A DNA stretch of 64,000 bases from positions 239,230,191 through 239,294,190 of the forward strand of contig NC_073745.1 of the NCBI RefSeq assembly GCF_029784135.1, written 5' to 3'. This document shows, piece after piece, positions 10,920-22,633 of this stretch. The translations under genes and the position numbers were made by a program. The first letter of the stretch is position 1. Each line of letters begins with the position of its first letter. The notes beneath the pieces are model-generated. The model searched no databases. It had not been told where the DNA came from and was given only the letters and a program-made list of their open reading frames with translations. The DNA is from Toxorhynchites rutilus septentrionalis. Its lineage: Eukaryota; Arthropoda; Insecta; Diptera; Culicidae.

Positions 10920-11622
10920 TCACTGAAAAGCATTGATGATATTTCTCCAAATAAGAAAACCATTGAAACATTCATTCCAATTGTATGTCAAGTTTATTGA
11001 GTTTATTAGGCAGATACTGTGAAAATCTGCATCTGGTTTTTGTCGAAAATAATTGCTCGTCAACTGTAATATTTTGCCCTGGTTTATAGCAAGCTTGACT
11101 ATTCTCAATATTCTCAAAGCTCCACAAGCATATAAAGTCCTAATAAATGCACATATTTCAGATAATTCTGTTGTTCAATCATTCCTCAAAATTCAGCAGT
11201 CTAGATTTGTGCGTTTTTTTATATACTTGATAATATTGTTATCTATTATCAACAAGATAAGACCATCTACCATAAGGCTCGTGCTTTTGCGTTACCTGTT
11301 GGCCCTTTCACACCCTTGAAAATAACCTTCCTGGTAACCTTCCAGGAACACCAGTTTCATCAAATTTTGACCACACAGTACCATCGACAACTGTTCCGGC
11401 CTCCTGGAAAGTGTTCTCTGCTTCTCCATCAGAGTCTGCACTGCTTAGCACCATACAACTTTTCCCGGATATATTGATTACATTTTCAATTTCATCATTG
11501 GGGATCGACTCCTCATCGTTATCTTCAGTGTCAGATGTTTCACTTTGAATACAATCTGCCTCATCTTCACATGATGGTTCAGAATTTATTGCATCCGATT
11601 CTACAGTACCGTTCTGAATCAT
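10920..11622 (-). pseudogene. piggyBac-like transposase relic
   Basis: On the - strand an ATG at 11620-11622 opens an acidic N-terminal region, then DGTVWSKFDETG, then after a frame change a KGPTGNAKA block; this matches the N-terminal part of piggyBac-type transposases. Further on, in another frame, YKPGQNITVDEQLF and RCRFSQYLPNK match the piggyBac core around its second catalytic Asp. Several stops and frame changes and a large internal loss separate the parts; the C-terminal part is missing. It lies between copies 1 and 2 of the retroelement family but is an independent older element. Confidence 0.8.
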
Positions 11623-12216
11623 ATTTCGGACACTTTGTTCTAAAGCTTGAAATGTTCAATGCACTGTTGATATAACTATACAATTAATATCACAATTGCT
11701 TCTTTAGAGTAATCCCTTGGTTTCACTATCACTTCACAGCAGAACTACATTTAAATTATAACATAATCGGCAGAAATCTTACAACACTACTCATTATCGT
11801 TTGTGTTTGACGTTTGCTTAGCGTGAGCACGTAGAATTTACCCGTTCATAAATAATTAAATTTCTCCCATGTTTCATCAGTTCTCATCATCGTTAACAGT
11901 TTACTTTGAATGGTTGGTAAGTGTTATAATCAAGTATAATCAAGTGTAATGTAATTTTCGTCCAAAAAGTTACAAAATAAAGTGTCCGAAATTTGATTTA
12001 GTGTCCGAAGTTTGATTCTTATTCGCTTCATTTGAAAAGCATTTTATTCGATGATTTTTCTATGTTTTCAATCAAATAGGTACCAAAGTAGAAAGCTTAA
12101 AAGCATATTGAACTAATTTATTGAAAATATCAACCAAATAATACCTGTGCATAAAGCTTAGATCTGTTTTCTGCATCATATGCCTTAAGCGTCCGAAATA
12201 TGATTCAGAACGGTAC
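11610..12216. repeat. Repeated GTGTCCGAAATNTGATT motif
   Basis: The motif occurs forward at 11982-12000, 12001-12019 (tandem) and 12189-12210, and in reverse at about 11610-11638, where it overlaps the piggyBac start codon. The inverted copy shares about 25 bp with the 12190 copy. These could be subterminal repeats of the piggyBac-like element. The rest of the stretch is AT-rich without genes. Confidence 0.6.
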
Positions 12217-12248
12217 ATCGAAGCACTCTTCACTTATGTTCGTCTACT

Positions 12249-12684
12249 TGAGCTTGGGTAGACAGTTCGATTCGTAGTTGCTCTCCGTGATTGACCTGAA
12301 CCAACCAAATTGCGCATGGAACACACGGAATGACGCTTGGCACTAGCAAATCATTCTCGTTGTGCAATTCTCGATGATTCGAGCTTTAAATGGTCAATAA
12401 CGACGCCGGCCACGTTCTTACAGTCACCAGGGGAAGGGAAGGAATGTTCGTATGATATTCGCCGCCCGAAGGCCAGAAGGGACGCCTCTATAGCGTGATT
12501 CCCTAGCGATTATCATGGAAGGGATATTTGTTGGTGGGATAGGTTAAAAATCGGGATTCACTGCGACAAGTGATGTGATTCTGTAAACGCTAACTCTAAA
12601 CTGCTCGACGAAACGAAATCTCAAAAATCGAAGGTATTTAAGGTAATACACAGCCGGACGTACCATTCTATACTTTCTGGAATA
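12249..12684 (-). mobile_element. Retroelement family, copy 2 (5'-truncated, inverted)
   Basis: On the - strand this repeats about 375 bp of copy 1 (10330-10705), including CCTTCCCTTCCCCTGGTGAC and TTGGTTGGTTCAGGTCAATC, and ends in the same CCCAAGCTCA tail. It is flanked by a 21-bp direct repeat with one mismatch (12228-12248 and 12685-12705, CTTCACTTATGTTCGTYTAC). A separate TSD, fixed 3' end and missing 5' part are typical of an independent, 5'-truncated LINE-type insertion. Confidence 0.8.
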
Positions 12685-12705
12685 CTTCACTTATGTTCGT
12701 TTACT

Positions 12706-14349
12706 TTACCAATAACTCATTTCTCCTGCATTTAGGCTTAAAAGAAATAAAATAAACAACTTGTTAGAACAAGTATTACTGCATAAAAATTCGAATAACA
12801 ATTACTACTTTAGATTTTTGAGAAACTGCAACTTATCAAGTATACGCCCAAGGTGATAATTTATTATGTACTTGTATGTTATCACGGTAATCGAAAAAAA
12901 TATGAAAAGTGCCTTCCAATACAATGCCGAAACTGGTCATATATGAAATTTACTGAATTCAGTTATTAAAGTCATTTTATTATTTAAAATTTCTTAAGCA
13001 GTCAAAATGACTGCTTTTAGGCTATATAGGTATAACACATATATATCTCCGGAAATGAAAGAGTGGTGAGGCAACTACAATTATTAATAAACACAGTTAT
13101 ATGTTGTGTAAAAAGTCACAACATTCTAAGAAACTGTTCCATTATATACATAACAGCTTTCCTAATTGAAATTGAAAAGCAGTCAAAATGACTTGCTTGG
13201 GCAATCTAGTGTTAAATTCTAAAAGACATGAATATATTTATTTGATTACTAGGATCAATTTGTATTATATTAAACTGTTTTGATTGTTCTTTCAAATCAT
13301 ACCACGTCTACACTGATTCAACTGACAAAGTTCACTACACAGTCTTGTGTAATGGAGAGGGAGGCACCTCTCAGCATAGTAATAAAGGATGCCAAGGTCG
13401 AATACTTCACCAGTTTTACCATTCAATACTCGTACCTACCCCGCGCTTCTCACGAACACAAGGCACAATGCATGCATCCACAGCAGCCACGTGGAGCAAT
13501 TTCGAGAGTATCCGTGGTTATCCATTACCGATTGCACTGATTGTTATAATATAGACCGGTGAGTGGTTGTGAGCAATGGAGAGCGGAACGAGAGTAACGA
13601 TTAGAAGCTTGTTCGTGGAGTACGAAAGGAAGGATTCGAAAAGCTCTTCGGTGAAGGGAATGTGTCCAGGGTTGAACAGATAACTTTCCATTAGATGTAG
13701 TACTGCATTTAAAATTTCAATATGTTGCTTTTATTCACAATTTCATTTTTGTTGATAACGGATTTGATATTTTATTTTACGCGATTAGCTTTCAGATTAC
13801 AAGAATCGATAACTGCATTCCAACGCACATGAATCGCACGGGTTTTTTGGCGGTAATCCTGCTCCTTCTCCGCACCAGTGTCACCATTGTTGCGCAATGT
13901 CCCATCGTAACCACGAATCCGCATCGCTCTTCTTCTCAGTAGTAAGCGGCAATAAATCTGTTCGCTCTCCGCAACAGCTGACCTCCGCATTGGAAATCAG
14001 CTGACACAGGGGTTTCGCGGCTTCCGAAATTAATGGCTGCACCAACACAGTTCACTCTCGCCCACGTATTCGAAGCAGCCCACATTTTGGGAGAACAGGA
14101 ATCAACAATGGCATCCTCCCAGGGAGAGGATTTGCCCGTTTCTCTCCGAGAGAATGTCCTTACCGCGTGTTCGGGTGGCGAAAGCTTCCCTGGGAGCTTT
14201 CCTCCCACTTCGTGGGAGCACAAGAAAAACTCCAGCATTTCCACGAGAGACGTTCAGTCTTCGATAGATTTTCACCTGCCACGGTTCGCTCGAGTCGGTG
14301 CCCCGGGAAAAGGGATCCGTCGCGCTGTTCATATAATTTGTTCCTTTAA
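12706..14349. other. No gene recognised; AT-rich then more balanced sequence
   Basis: 12706-13280 is AT-rich. 13300-14350 is more balanced and may be unique host DNA upstream of the exon-like segment at 14350. Short overlapping ORFs on both strands at 13.9-14.4 kb show no known domain and no consistent frame. Confidence 0.4.
12996..13016. repeat. Perfect hairpin with 9-bp stem
   Basis: AAGCAGTCA-AAA-TGACTGCTT. A near copy (AGCAGTCAAAATGACTTGCT) lies at about 13179-13199, also followed by a GGCTAT/GGCAAT-type block, so it is part of a repeat rather than a lone site. Confidence 0.7.
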
Positions 14350-14914
14350 AAAAGAAAATGTATCGGTGCGAAAACAGCTATCCTGTTTTTGAAAGTGTGT
14401 ACTAGAAGACTTGTCCAACAATCCAGCTACAAAATGGATGGGGAATTGCTCCGAAAAAGTGGGTCTACGGCGGTGATCTTTTCGGATACATAGCAAAGCG
14501 GAAGCTGAGTGTTTACAGAGTGGAATACCAAGTAGTTACAGTGTAGTGGATCCGGAGACAAGTGTTACGTTTTGTGGAGTGCTGTCCGGCTGATACCCAT
14601 CCGAACTCGTGTTAGTTGATAATAGAAAAAAAAAACAACCAGTAACACAGATTACAAGTATCCCGAAAAAAAAGTGACAGCTTGCCGAGAGTCCTCCCGG
14701 AAAATATTGATTGTAACAAAGTGGTTTCCATTCGTTCGCCTCTCGATAGCTGAGACAAAAAATATACATAATAAAACGACGCACACACATATCCACGAAG
14801 AGTGGGAGGATGAATGGTGGTGAAGCGTTAGATATTGGCGGTCTCAATGGGAAAGGGAGCGATTAAAAGAGGATTTGTTCGGTTCTCGTTTTGTGAATGA
14901 ATCGGCTGCTATTG
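14350..14914 (+). other. Candidate 5' non-coding exon (start uncertain)
   Basis: The segment has non-repetitive, exon-like composition and ends at CTGCTATTG|GTAAGCAC, a strong GT-AG donor, after which the sequence turns into AT-rich intron-like DNA. No long frame ends at the donor, so it would be 5' UTR. The upstream edge is unknown; TTCATATAATTTG near 14320 is a weak TATA-like string. It could pair with the exon-like segment at 39951. Inference from splice signal and composition only. Confidence 0.4.
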
Positions 14915-15347
14915 GTAAGCACAAAAAGCATTGGTTTTGAAGCAGTATTTTCTCGACTTCCAACGCTCCACGGGAAGAATTTTTTGTTTTGTTATTTTTG
15001 TATGCGAACTGTTTTGGAGTAATTATTTCGACTGTAGCTGTTGTCCTGTGTTGTTGTCGCGTGCGCTTCGAGTGGGTGGTTGACTAATAGAGCCGTTCAC
15101 AAATCATAGTTATACGATTCGAAGAACTGTGTTTTTTGACAGACATTCATGGAGAGTGCAGTATTTTTCATGAGTTCAATTTCTGTGTGCAAGTTGAAAT
15201 TGTCCGATAGATTGCTTTGTGGTTGTTCTAAATATTGCGCTCGTTGTAAGAAAGTGCATATGAATTATTATGGGGCGATTTTATTGTATGCTGTTGAAAC
15301 ACCTTACCCATGATCACTGTTTTTTTGAAAAGCAGTTTTACAATTAC
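14915..15347. other. Intron-like sequence
   Basis: T-rich sequence directly after the candidate donor. No gene or repeat recognised before the Tigger end at 15348. Confidence 0.4.
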
Positions 15348-16203
15348 AGTGAAAGCTCTCTATAGCGACATCGCAAGGGACCGTCGTTATAGAAAATTGT
15401 CGCTGTACAGAACAGTCGCTATGGAGAATTCGGATGTCGTTATAGAGAAAGAAACGCTCAAGTTCACACGAAACAATTAAATTATATTATCTTGAAACAA
15501 AAACAACAAAATATTGAAAAATAGGTACAAAATTCAACTCATTTGTCCCCTAACCCATTTTTTCTTTAAATCAAACAATTTGTTGTCCATTTAAAAATTT
15601 GTTTTAGTTGATAAACCAACATAAATAGTTTGGAAAGCATCTTCTAGCTGGTTTTGAGATGGTGGGCTTATAGTTCCACTGTCGACTACTTCGGCAGGCA
15701 CTGAATGAGTTTCATTATCAATGTTCTCTATAGAGATTTTTTTTTAGCACTGTTGTTATTATGTCATCGTCAGACAAAATTGCTCATTCGCATAAGTTGT
15801 CGTCAAAAACCACGTAGTCTGGAAAATAAAAATTTCGATTATACCTTCTATTATATTTGAAAATATTAAACATTTACAACCAAACCTTCAGAAGAATCAA
15901 AACCTAGTTCAGCGAGCGCTTCAAAAATCGATCGGAATACATTTTTTTTCTGAAGGGTCGTTATCAATGCTGTTTTCATTGATGTATATCAAATTGTCTG
16001 ATTTCACAAGCCAGCTTTAACGAAGCAATTAACAATAGTGATTGTTTGGCATGATTTGCTACGCATACACTGTAGAAGATTGACATTCAATAATTCTTTT
16101 TTTTTTCTTTCGCATTCAGTTAGTCCTTCACTAATTTGTACCGGTAGTGCATTCTCAATGCTTTAATTATTCCAAGATCAAGTAGTTGGAGCCCAGAGGT
16201 CAT
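15348..16203 (-). mobile_element. pogo/Tigger-like element, 3' part with transposase C-terminus
   Basis: Begins CAGTGAAAGCTCTCTATAGC after a TA, as in Tigger ends, followed by subterminal copies of GTCG(C/T)TATAG. On the - strand, fragments LQLLDLGIIKALRMHYRYKL and DDNLCE.AILSDDDIITTVL match the C-terminal part of Tigger transposases, with stops and frame changes. The coding part runs rightward and is interrupted at 16203 by the LINE; it resumes at 21738. Confidence 0.85.
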
Positions 16204-16723
16204 TTTTTTTTATCCAAAATATATATTTTATTAAGGCTCATATGGCGTCAGCCTAACGGGGCCGGGAGTTCAATATTTTGACAATGTTTGCTTAGACTAT
16301 GTTAGTAATATGTAACCGATTACTCGCGGTTGACTTGAGGTTAGTATTACAAGTGTTCTCATAATTGGTATGTCGCAGTCTTCGATGCTCTGTACGTGTG
16401 CCCGACACGGGATACTTCCTATTGGGATGCAGCTGACCATTAATCAGCAACGCCCCCCTAGTCTGTACCCCATATCTAGCGTGGTGCGTCTTTCTCGACT
16501 CGAGGAATCCAGGATAGAATGGTCACTAGCCGGCGCAATCATCAGCTCGTGTAGAGTTGTCATGAGCGGTACAACCTTTGGCTCTTGTTGAATGATCAGT
16601 GGACTGCACAACCTTCGGCCCGTGCATCTGTAAAGAGTGTGTGTATGTATTGCCGCGACTAAGTAAAAGTTTATAGATCGAATAGGAGGGATATGAAACA
16701 GGGACACAACGAAGGAAACATCA

Positions 16724-19700
16724 TTAAACGTTGACATCGGCGTTTCTGAGGAACAGGTATAGATGAAGCAGAAGATCAGGATCCCGGCTACCTAAGATAT
16801 CCCGGACGGGGATATCCGATTGTCTGCCTTGTGCTCTCAGTGCTCTAGAGAGCTGAGAGCGAGCAGCATGGAACCGGATACACGACCAGACAACAAGCTC
16901 GATGTCGTGGTAGCCATCGCCACAATCACAAAGATTGTTTGCTGCGAGCCCAATGCGATAGAGATGCGCGTTTATGTTGTAGTGATTGGACATAAGCCGA
17001 GATATCACGCGAATGAAATCACGACCTCCATTCATTCCCTTGAACCATGCACTCGTCGAGACCTTAGGGATAATCGTGTGTAACCAACGACCGAACTCAT
17101 CACCACTCCATATGCGCTGCCAACTTACGAGCGTATACTGACGAGGAATGTGGAAAAATTCATTATAAGCAATTTGCCTTTCAAAAAGTGTGCCTTCTAA
17201 AGCGCCCACCTTAGCTAGCGAGTCCGCTTTCTCATTCCCCGGAATCGAGCAATGAGAGGGAACCCATGCTAAGGTAATCTTGAATAATTTTTCGACCAAA
17301 ACACTCAATAGTTGTCTTATTCTTGTTAGGAAATAAGATGAGCATTTATCAACTTTCATTGAGCGGATTGCCTCTATTGAGCTGAGACTGTCTGAAAAAA
17401 TAAAATAGTGGTCGATGGGCAATGTTTCAATGATCCCTAATGCGTAATATATCGCACCCAGTTCAGCGACATACACGGAACAAGGATCTTTGAGTTTGAA
17501 AGAGGCACTGGAATTTTCATTGAAGATGCCGAAGCCAGTGGACCCGTTTATGAATGATCCAACTTTCCCATATTCTGCCGAAAATATCGGCGGAATAGAA
17601 TCGGAGCGTAGGTGATCTGGGATTCCATGGATTTTTTGTCGCATGGACAGATAAAAAATGACAGAGGAATTGCAGAAGTAAGGGAAGCAAACTTGGTTGG
17701 AGATGCCTGGTGAAGGGTGCACATCGTGGGTAAGGTACTCATGGTATAAAGACATAAAACTTGACTGAGGAGTCAGTTGGAGTAGATTTTCGAAGTTATC
17801 AATCACCAATGGATTCATGATCTTGCAACGGATGAGAAATCTGTAGGATAATTCTGTGAACCGAAGAGTAAGCGGGGGTACTCCTGCCAAAACTTCGAGA
17901 CTCATCGTATGTGTCGAATGCAAACACCCCATGGCTATACGCAAGCAACGATATTGTATCCTCTCCAGCTTGAGAATATGAATCCTGGCAGCTGATCGGA
18001 AGCAAAAACTGCCATATTCTAACACTGATAATATCGTTGTTTTGTACAATTGAATGAGGTCTCCTGGATGGGCACCCCACCATGTTCCGGTAATTGTTTG
18101 GAGAAAATTGATTCTTTGCTGGCATTTCTGTTTCAAATACGCAATGTGTCTCCCCCAGGTACACTTAGAATCAAAATATACACCCAGGTATTTGAAAAAC
18201 ATAGAGTGTTGGATCGTTTTGCCGGATAGGTGAAGCTGGAATTGGGCGGGTTCGTGCTTCCTAGAAAAAACGACCATTTCAGTTTTCTCCGTAGAGAATT
18301 CGATACCCAGCTTGAGGGCCCACGTGAACAGATTGTTCAGGGTATCTTGCAACGACTTTTGCAGAACGACGGGATTAGTACCCGTGATGGAAATAACTCC
18401 ATCGTCTGCAAGTTGTCTCAGCGTGCAGTCTCTAGTGAGACAATCATCCATATCATTGACGTAAAAACTGTACAAGAGGGGGCTTAGGCAGGAGCCTTGT
18501 GGTAGGCCCATAAAACTGTAACGAGAAGATTTCGAGCTGCCATGAGAGAAAATCATGTGCTTTTCTGACAGTAAATTGTACAGGAAATTGTTAAGAATTG
18601 GTGAAAGTCCACGATTATGAAGCTTCTCTGAGAGAATTTCCATGGAGACTGAATCAAATGCCCCTTTGATTTCGAGAAAAACGGAAGCCATTTGTTCTTT
18701 GCGAGCAAATGCGATTTGGATTTCAGAAGATAGTAGCGCGAGACAATCATTTGTCCCTCTACCTCGGCGGAAGCCAAACTGCGTATTTGACAGCAAATTG
18801 TTCGCTTCAACCCACTTGTCCAAACGAAGTAGAATCATTTTCTCTAACAATTTACGAATACAGGATAACATTGCAATCGGCCTATACGAGTTGTGATCGC
18901 AAGCCGGCTTGTTGGGTTTCCGTATGGCTATCACTCTCACTTGTCTCCAGTCATGCGGGACAATATTCAGCTCCAGAAACTTGTTGAACAAGTTCAGCAA
19001 ACGCTGTTTTGCCAAGTCGGGAAGATTCTTCAACAAGTTGAATTTAATCTTGTCCGACCCCGGAGCTGAATTGTTACATGAGAGGAGGGCAATTGAGAAT
19101 TCTACCATCGAAAAATTCTCATAATCGCATTGGAGCGGAATGTCGCGTACGACGTTTTGTGCAGGAACGGTGTCGGGGCAAACCTTCCTTGCAAAGTTAA
19201 AAATCCAACGGTCAGAGTATTCCTCACTTTCGTTTGTATGGTTCCAGCCACGCATTTTCCTAGCCGTATTCCAAAGAGTGCTCATAGCGGTCTCCCTTGA
19301 CAAACCATTGACGAACTTCCGCCAATATCCACGCTTTTTTGCTTTAATCAAACCTTTTAGTTTGGCTTCTAGAGCTTGGTACTTTAGAAACCATTCCACT
19401 AATCCAGTTTTCCTGAATTTTTTGAAAGCGGATTATTTTTCAAGGTAGACCTTTGAACATTCCTTGTCCCACCAAAGTGATGGAGGACGACGTCGGAAAG
19501 TGGTAGCAGGAACACGTTTCTTTTGAGCTTGAAGTGCGCTTTCGTAAATCAAACTCGATATAAAGTTATACTCTTCGAGTGGAGGAAGTTCATGCATTGA
19601 AACAATTGCTTCAGATATTATTTCCGCAAATGTTCTCCAGTCAATATTCTTCGTGAGGTCATACGAAATATTGACTGACTCACGAGAGTTTGATTCATTA

Positions 19701-20332
19701 GCGATCGATAAAATTATTGGCAGGTGGTCACTACCGTGGGGATCTTGGATTACCTTCCACGTGCAATCCAGGGATAACGAAGAAGAGCAAAGTGATATGT
19801 CTAGCATGCTTGCCCGTGCAGGAGGGTTGGCTATTCTGGTTGCTTCCCCAGTATTCAAAACTGTCAATTTGAAGTTGTCGCACAGATCATAAATCAAAGT
19901 GGCACGGTTGTCATCGTAGAGTGAACACCATGCTGTTCCATGGGAGTTGAGGTCACCTAAGATTAGCCGCGGCTCCGGCAGTGCCTCGATGATATCAAAA
20001 AACTGATGGCGGCCAACCATAGTTCTTGGAGGAATATATATCGAGGCAATGCAGAGGTCTTTGCCATTGATTTGTGTCTGGCATGCGACAACTTCAATGC
20101 CTGTCATCGATGGGAGAGTGACTCTATAGAAGGAGTGGCATTTTTTGATCCCCAATAGTACGCCACCAAACGAGTCATTTCGATTATTCGTCATTTCGAG
20201 GCGAATAATGTTGAGATCGTGGAAATTCAGCTCATCGGCTGAAGAAAGCCATGTTTTACAGAGAGAAAATACATCACAGTTAGAGCTGTGAACTAAAAAT
20301 TTAAACTGATCTAGTTTAGGAATGAATGATCC
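16724..20332 (-). pseudogene. I-clade LINE ORF2 (EN-RT-RNase H), one internal stop
   Basis: A frame of about 1200 codons broken by TAA at 19433-19435. Order: apurinic endonuclease (GDLNSHGTAWCS; HGSDHLPIIL), reverse transcriptase (FGFRRGRGTNDC; GAFDSVSMEIL; GLPQGSCLSPLLYSFYVNDM; LADDG in place of the usual F/YADD box), RNase H (SDSLSSIEAIRSM; WVPSHCSIPGNEKADSLAK), then a Cys/His tail (CDCGDGYHDIE...WSC). The N-terminus seems frameshifted: IQ-C-K-R.S in one frame and IPKLDQFKFLV in the next, so ORF2 start is not intact. It would nick target DNA and reverse transcribe its own RNA. Few lesions indicate a moderately young copy. Confidence 0.92.
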
Positions 20333-20350
20333 TTGACCTCTTGCACTGAA

Positions 20351-21737
20351 TCAGGCATCGAGGGAAATGAACACTGCCAAAAAACCACATTTTTCTTTCA
20401 AAAATGTTCTCACAACCGGAAGCAAACATAATACTATGCTTTTAAGAGGGTCGTTTATATTTAAAGCATTTAAAATGTTGTCCACCAGGTCAGAAAGCGC
20501 AAGCAAGCCAGATTGTGGCTGTTGCCTTGACCGCGAAAAAGGAGCAAACGTGTTGGGTGCTGCTCCGGGAAGTGCTGAGGACCCCTGGTGCGTAGAAGAA
20601 CCGCTTAAACCAGGAGGTACTTGCTTCGGTCTATTCTCAGCACGTTCGATTCGAGTTTTCATTCCAACTTGGGAAGTTTCGGTTTTCTTTCTGGGGAGTG
20701 ATGGAAAAGAAGTAATTTTTCTTTTCCTGATGGCACCCTGCGATGTACCGGAACTTCCTGCATTGGGAGCGTCAGCAACAGGCTCGTCGTTCTGCAGAAT
20801 GGAGTAGGGATTGTCCTGAGTCGTTGGAACGGGACTCTTACGCATTTCTGCATAAGTCCGCTTGGAACGTTATTTTAAGGAACGCTTGATTTTTTCCCCT
20901 CGTTGTATGTACACCGGGCATTGAGTAAGATCATGAGGAGTCCCGTCGCAATGAAGACACTTGCGTTCTTTCGGGCAAGGATACTCATCATAGCTCTCTC
21001 CACAATCTGCGCAACGTTTTTTGTTGCAACAATAGGCGGCCGTGTGACCGAGTTGCATACATTTGTTGCATTTCATTACCCGGGGTACAAACAACCGAAC
21101 AGGTTAACGAAGTGCACCTATTGCAACGTAGTTAGGAAGGACGGAACCCTCAAATGTCACACGAAAAGAGTTTGTCCGATTAAGTACTCTTTTGTCATTT
21201 TTAAGTGACACAGATTTCAGTCGATCGCATGCAAGAATCTTCACACTTTTAAGTGAAGAGTTCTTGAAGCGACCGACACCATCGAGTATCTCTTTTCGAG
21301 TCAAACCCTTTTCGTTTATTACACCGTCTATTTCAACGTTGCAACTGGGTACGTATACGCGATACTCGATCGCAAAGAGATCACAGCGCGTTATTTCATT
21401 CGCTTGGGTTCTGCTGGAGACGACAACTCGTAATTTGTCTGGCCCCATCCGAGTAATCTCGGTAACTTCGGAAAATTTCTGTGTCAACTCTTTTGAGATG
21501 CGAATGACGTTAAGAGGTTTGGATTTTCGTCTAAAGTATACGATAAATGGGCCTTTGGCGCCATCAGGGTATTCTTTTAGACAAAAATCCTGCTTCTCGT
21601 CTTTTTCCTCATCTTCAGAGCTTTCTATCTCGTAAACAGAATTTTCCTCCTCATCTTCTGTTTCATCCTCCTGCTCTTCAGGAGGAGGTTCATTATCTGA
21701 TATATTCTTTGGCGTGGATGGGGGATCCTCCCCGCCC
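20351..21737 (-). pseudogene. I-clade LINE ORF1 (nucleic-acid binding, zinc knuckles)
   Basis: One frame on the - strand from the element's 5' edge to TGA at 20351-20353, about 462 codons, with internal TAA codons at 21104-21106 and 20870-20872. The N-terminus is strongly acidic (EDETEDEEENS region), followed by GAKGPFIVYFRRKSKPLNVI, typical of mosquito I/Jockey ORF1. Three CCHC-like knuckles lie between about 21075 and 20920 (CNKCMQLGHTAAYC; CADCGESYDEYPC; CLHCDGTPHDLTQC). The C-terminal third is Ser/Pro/Gln-rich. ORF1 and the bulk of ORF2 share the same frame, separated by the TGA. ORF1 proteins coat LINE RNA in the RNP. Confidence 0.88.
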
Positions 21738-21970
21738 CCCAGAGGTCATGTTTGGAGGAAAATATTGCAGTTTGCCATTTTTCAATTTTTGTAGAATGTT
21801 CGCTTTCAGAGGTTCGAGGCTGAATCGCGTATCGAGAATAAACACTGTCCCAACGGTAGGGTTTCTTTCTTGGGATTTTCGAGACTACGCTCTCAAATTT
21901 AAAAATTGTATATTCGATGAAATTCGATCTTCACGCACGTTCTTTTCTGGATGCTGTCTGTCGTTCTACT
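21738..21970 (-). mobile_element. pogo/Tigger-like element, resumed transposase part
   Basis: Directly beyond the LINE TSD the - strand reads KNGKLQYFPPNMTSG, which joins on to LQLLDLGII of the 15348-16203 segment; PPNxTS...LQPLDxGII is a Tigger signature. A possible catalytic Asp region lies about 30 residues upstream. Homology fades near 21970; the other TIR was not found, so the element is truncated at its 5' side. Confidence 0.8.
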
Positions 21971-22442
21971 GATAGCAATAGACTCATCTGTATCCACAAT
22001 TCATCTGCCTAATTTTGGGTGCGGGTGTGTGTGCTGGACAGTATAACTGTTATAAACAGGGATGTTCAATTTGAGCCATATTTGGTCATCGAAGCTTATT
22101 AATGTCTACATATAAATGCCAACATTGAATATTTGGAGGGCTAGGACAATTATCAATAATACATGACAAAAATAAACAAGATCATACGTCTTCCTTCGGT
22201 CATCATTCTTTCATCCAGTTTCAAAATTCATTCTTCAAGCACCGCGCTCACCATGTACGCATTTTTGTAACATTTCTAAATCACTGGGAGGCTCTAAATG
22301 TTTTAACACATCTAGGTTTGGCACCCATATATATTAAGAATATATTGCGGGCTATAGTCAGCAGTCAATAGCGGTAACGTATCGGATTAGAATTGCACAG
22401 CAATTCCGACATCAACAGCTCCACTTTTGCCACTTGACGAAT
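21971..22442. other. No feature recognised
   Basis: Mixed AT-rich sequence without ORFs, TIRs or known repeats that I can identify. Confidence 0.4.
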
Positions 22443-22585
22443 TTCATGGCTTTTTGGTAAAGAGCCAAATTTTTTTCTTAATTTTTTACAAAAATTTTTA
22501 ACTTAAAAATTATTATACCTTTCTTTGACAAAAAAAAAGGTTATTTTACAATTTAAAATTCATTTTTCTCAAAAACGTTTTTTTA

Positions 22586-22632
<47 letters not shown>
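22443..22632 (+). repeat. AT-rich repeat family R (partial) with (AT)n
   Basis: 22443-22588 resembles the TTTTTGG.AAAGCCAA...CTTAA...TTTTTAC stretch of the copies at 33600 and 35880, then runs into a pure (AT)n tract at 22589-22632. The microsatellite sits at the same relative place as the long (TA)n in the 35.7 kb copy. Confidence 0.65.

Positions 22633-22633
<1 letters not shown>

Larger units (their letters stand above)
16204..21737 (-). mobile_element. I-clade non-LTR retrotransposon (5'-truncated by little)
   Basis: A 5.5 kb LINE on the - strand with ORF1 and ORF2 and a short A-rich 3' tail at 16204. It sits in the Tigger transposase with a 12-bp TSD CCCAGAGGTCAT (16192-16203 and 21738-21749). 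The 5' end falls inside or at the start of ORF1, so the 5' UTR is missing. RNase H after RT and three zinc knuckles in ORF1 place it in the I group; MosquI-like elements are known in mosquitoes. A 3' UTR fragment of the same family is at 37748-38250. Confidence 0.93.

Noticed and set aside
10330..12615. Single foldback transposon with 375-bp inverted ends enclosing piggyBac
   Set aside because: Each arm has its own long TSD and the left arm is part of a 2 kb unit, so two separate insertions explain it better.
13936..14392. Overlapping ORFs of 76-119 codons on both strands
   Set aside because: They overlap in three or more frames without known motifs; the segment reads better as host upstream sequence of a non-coding exon.
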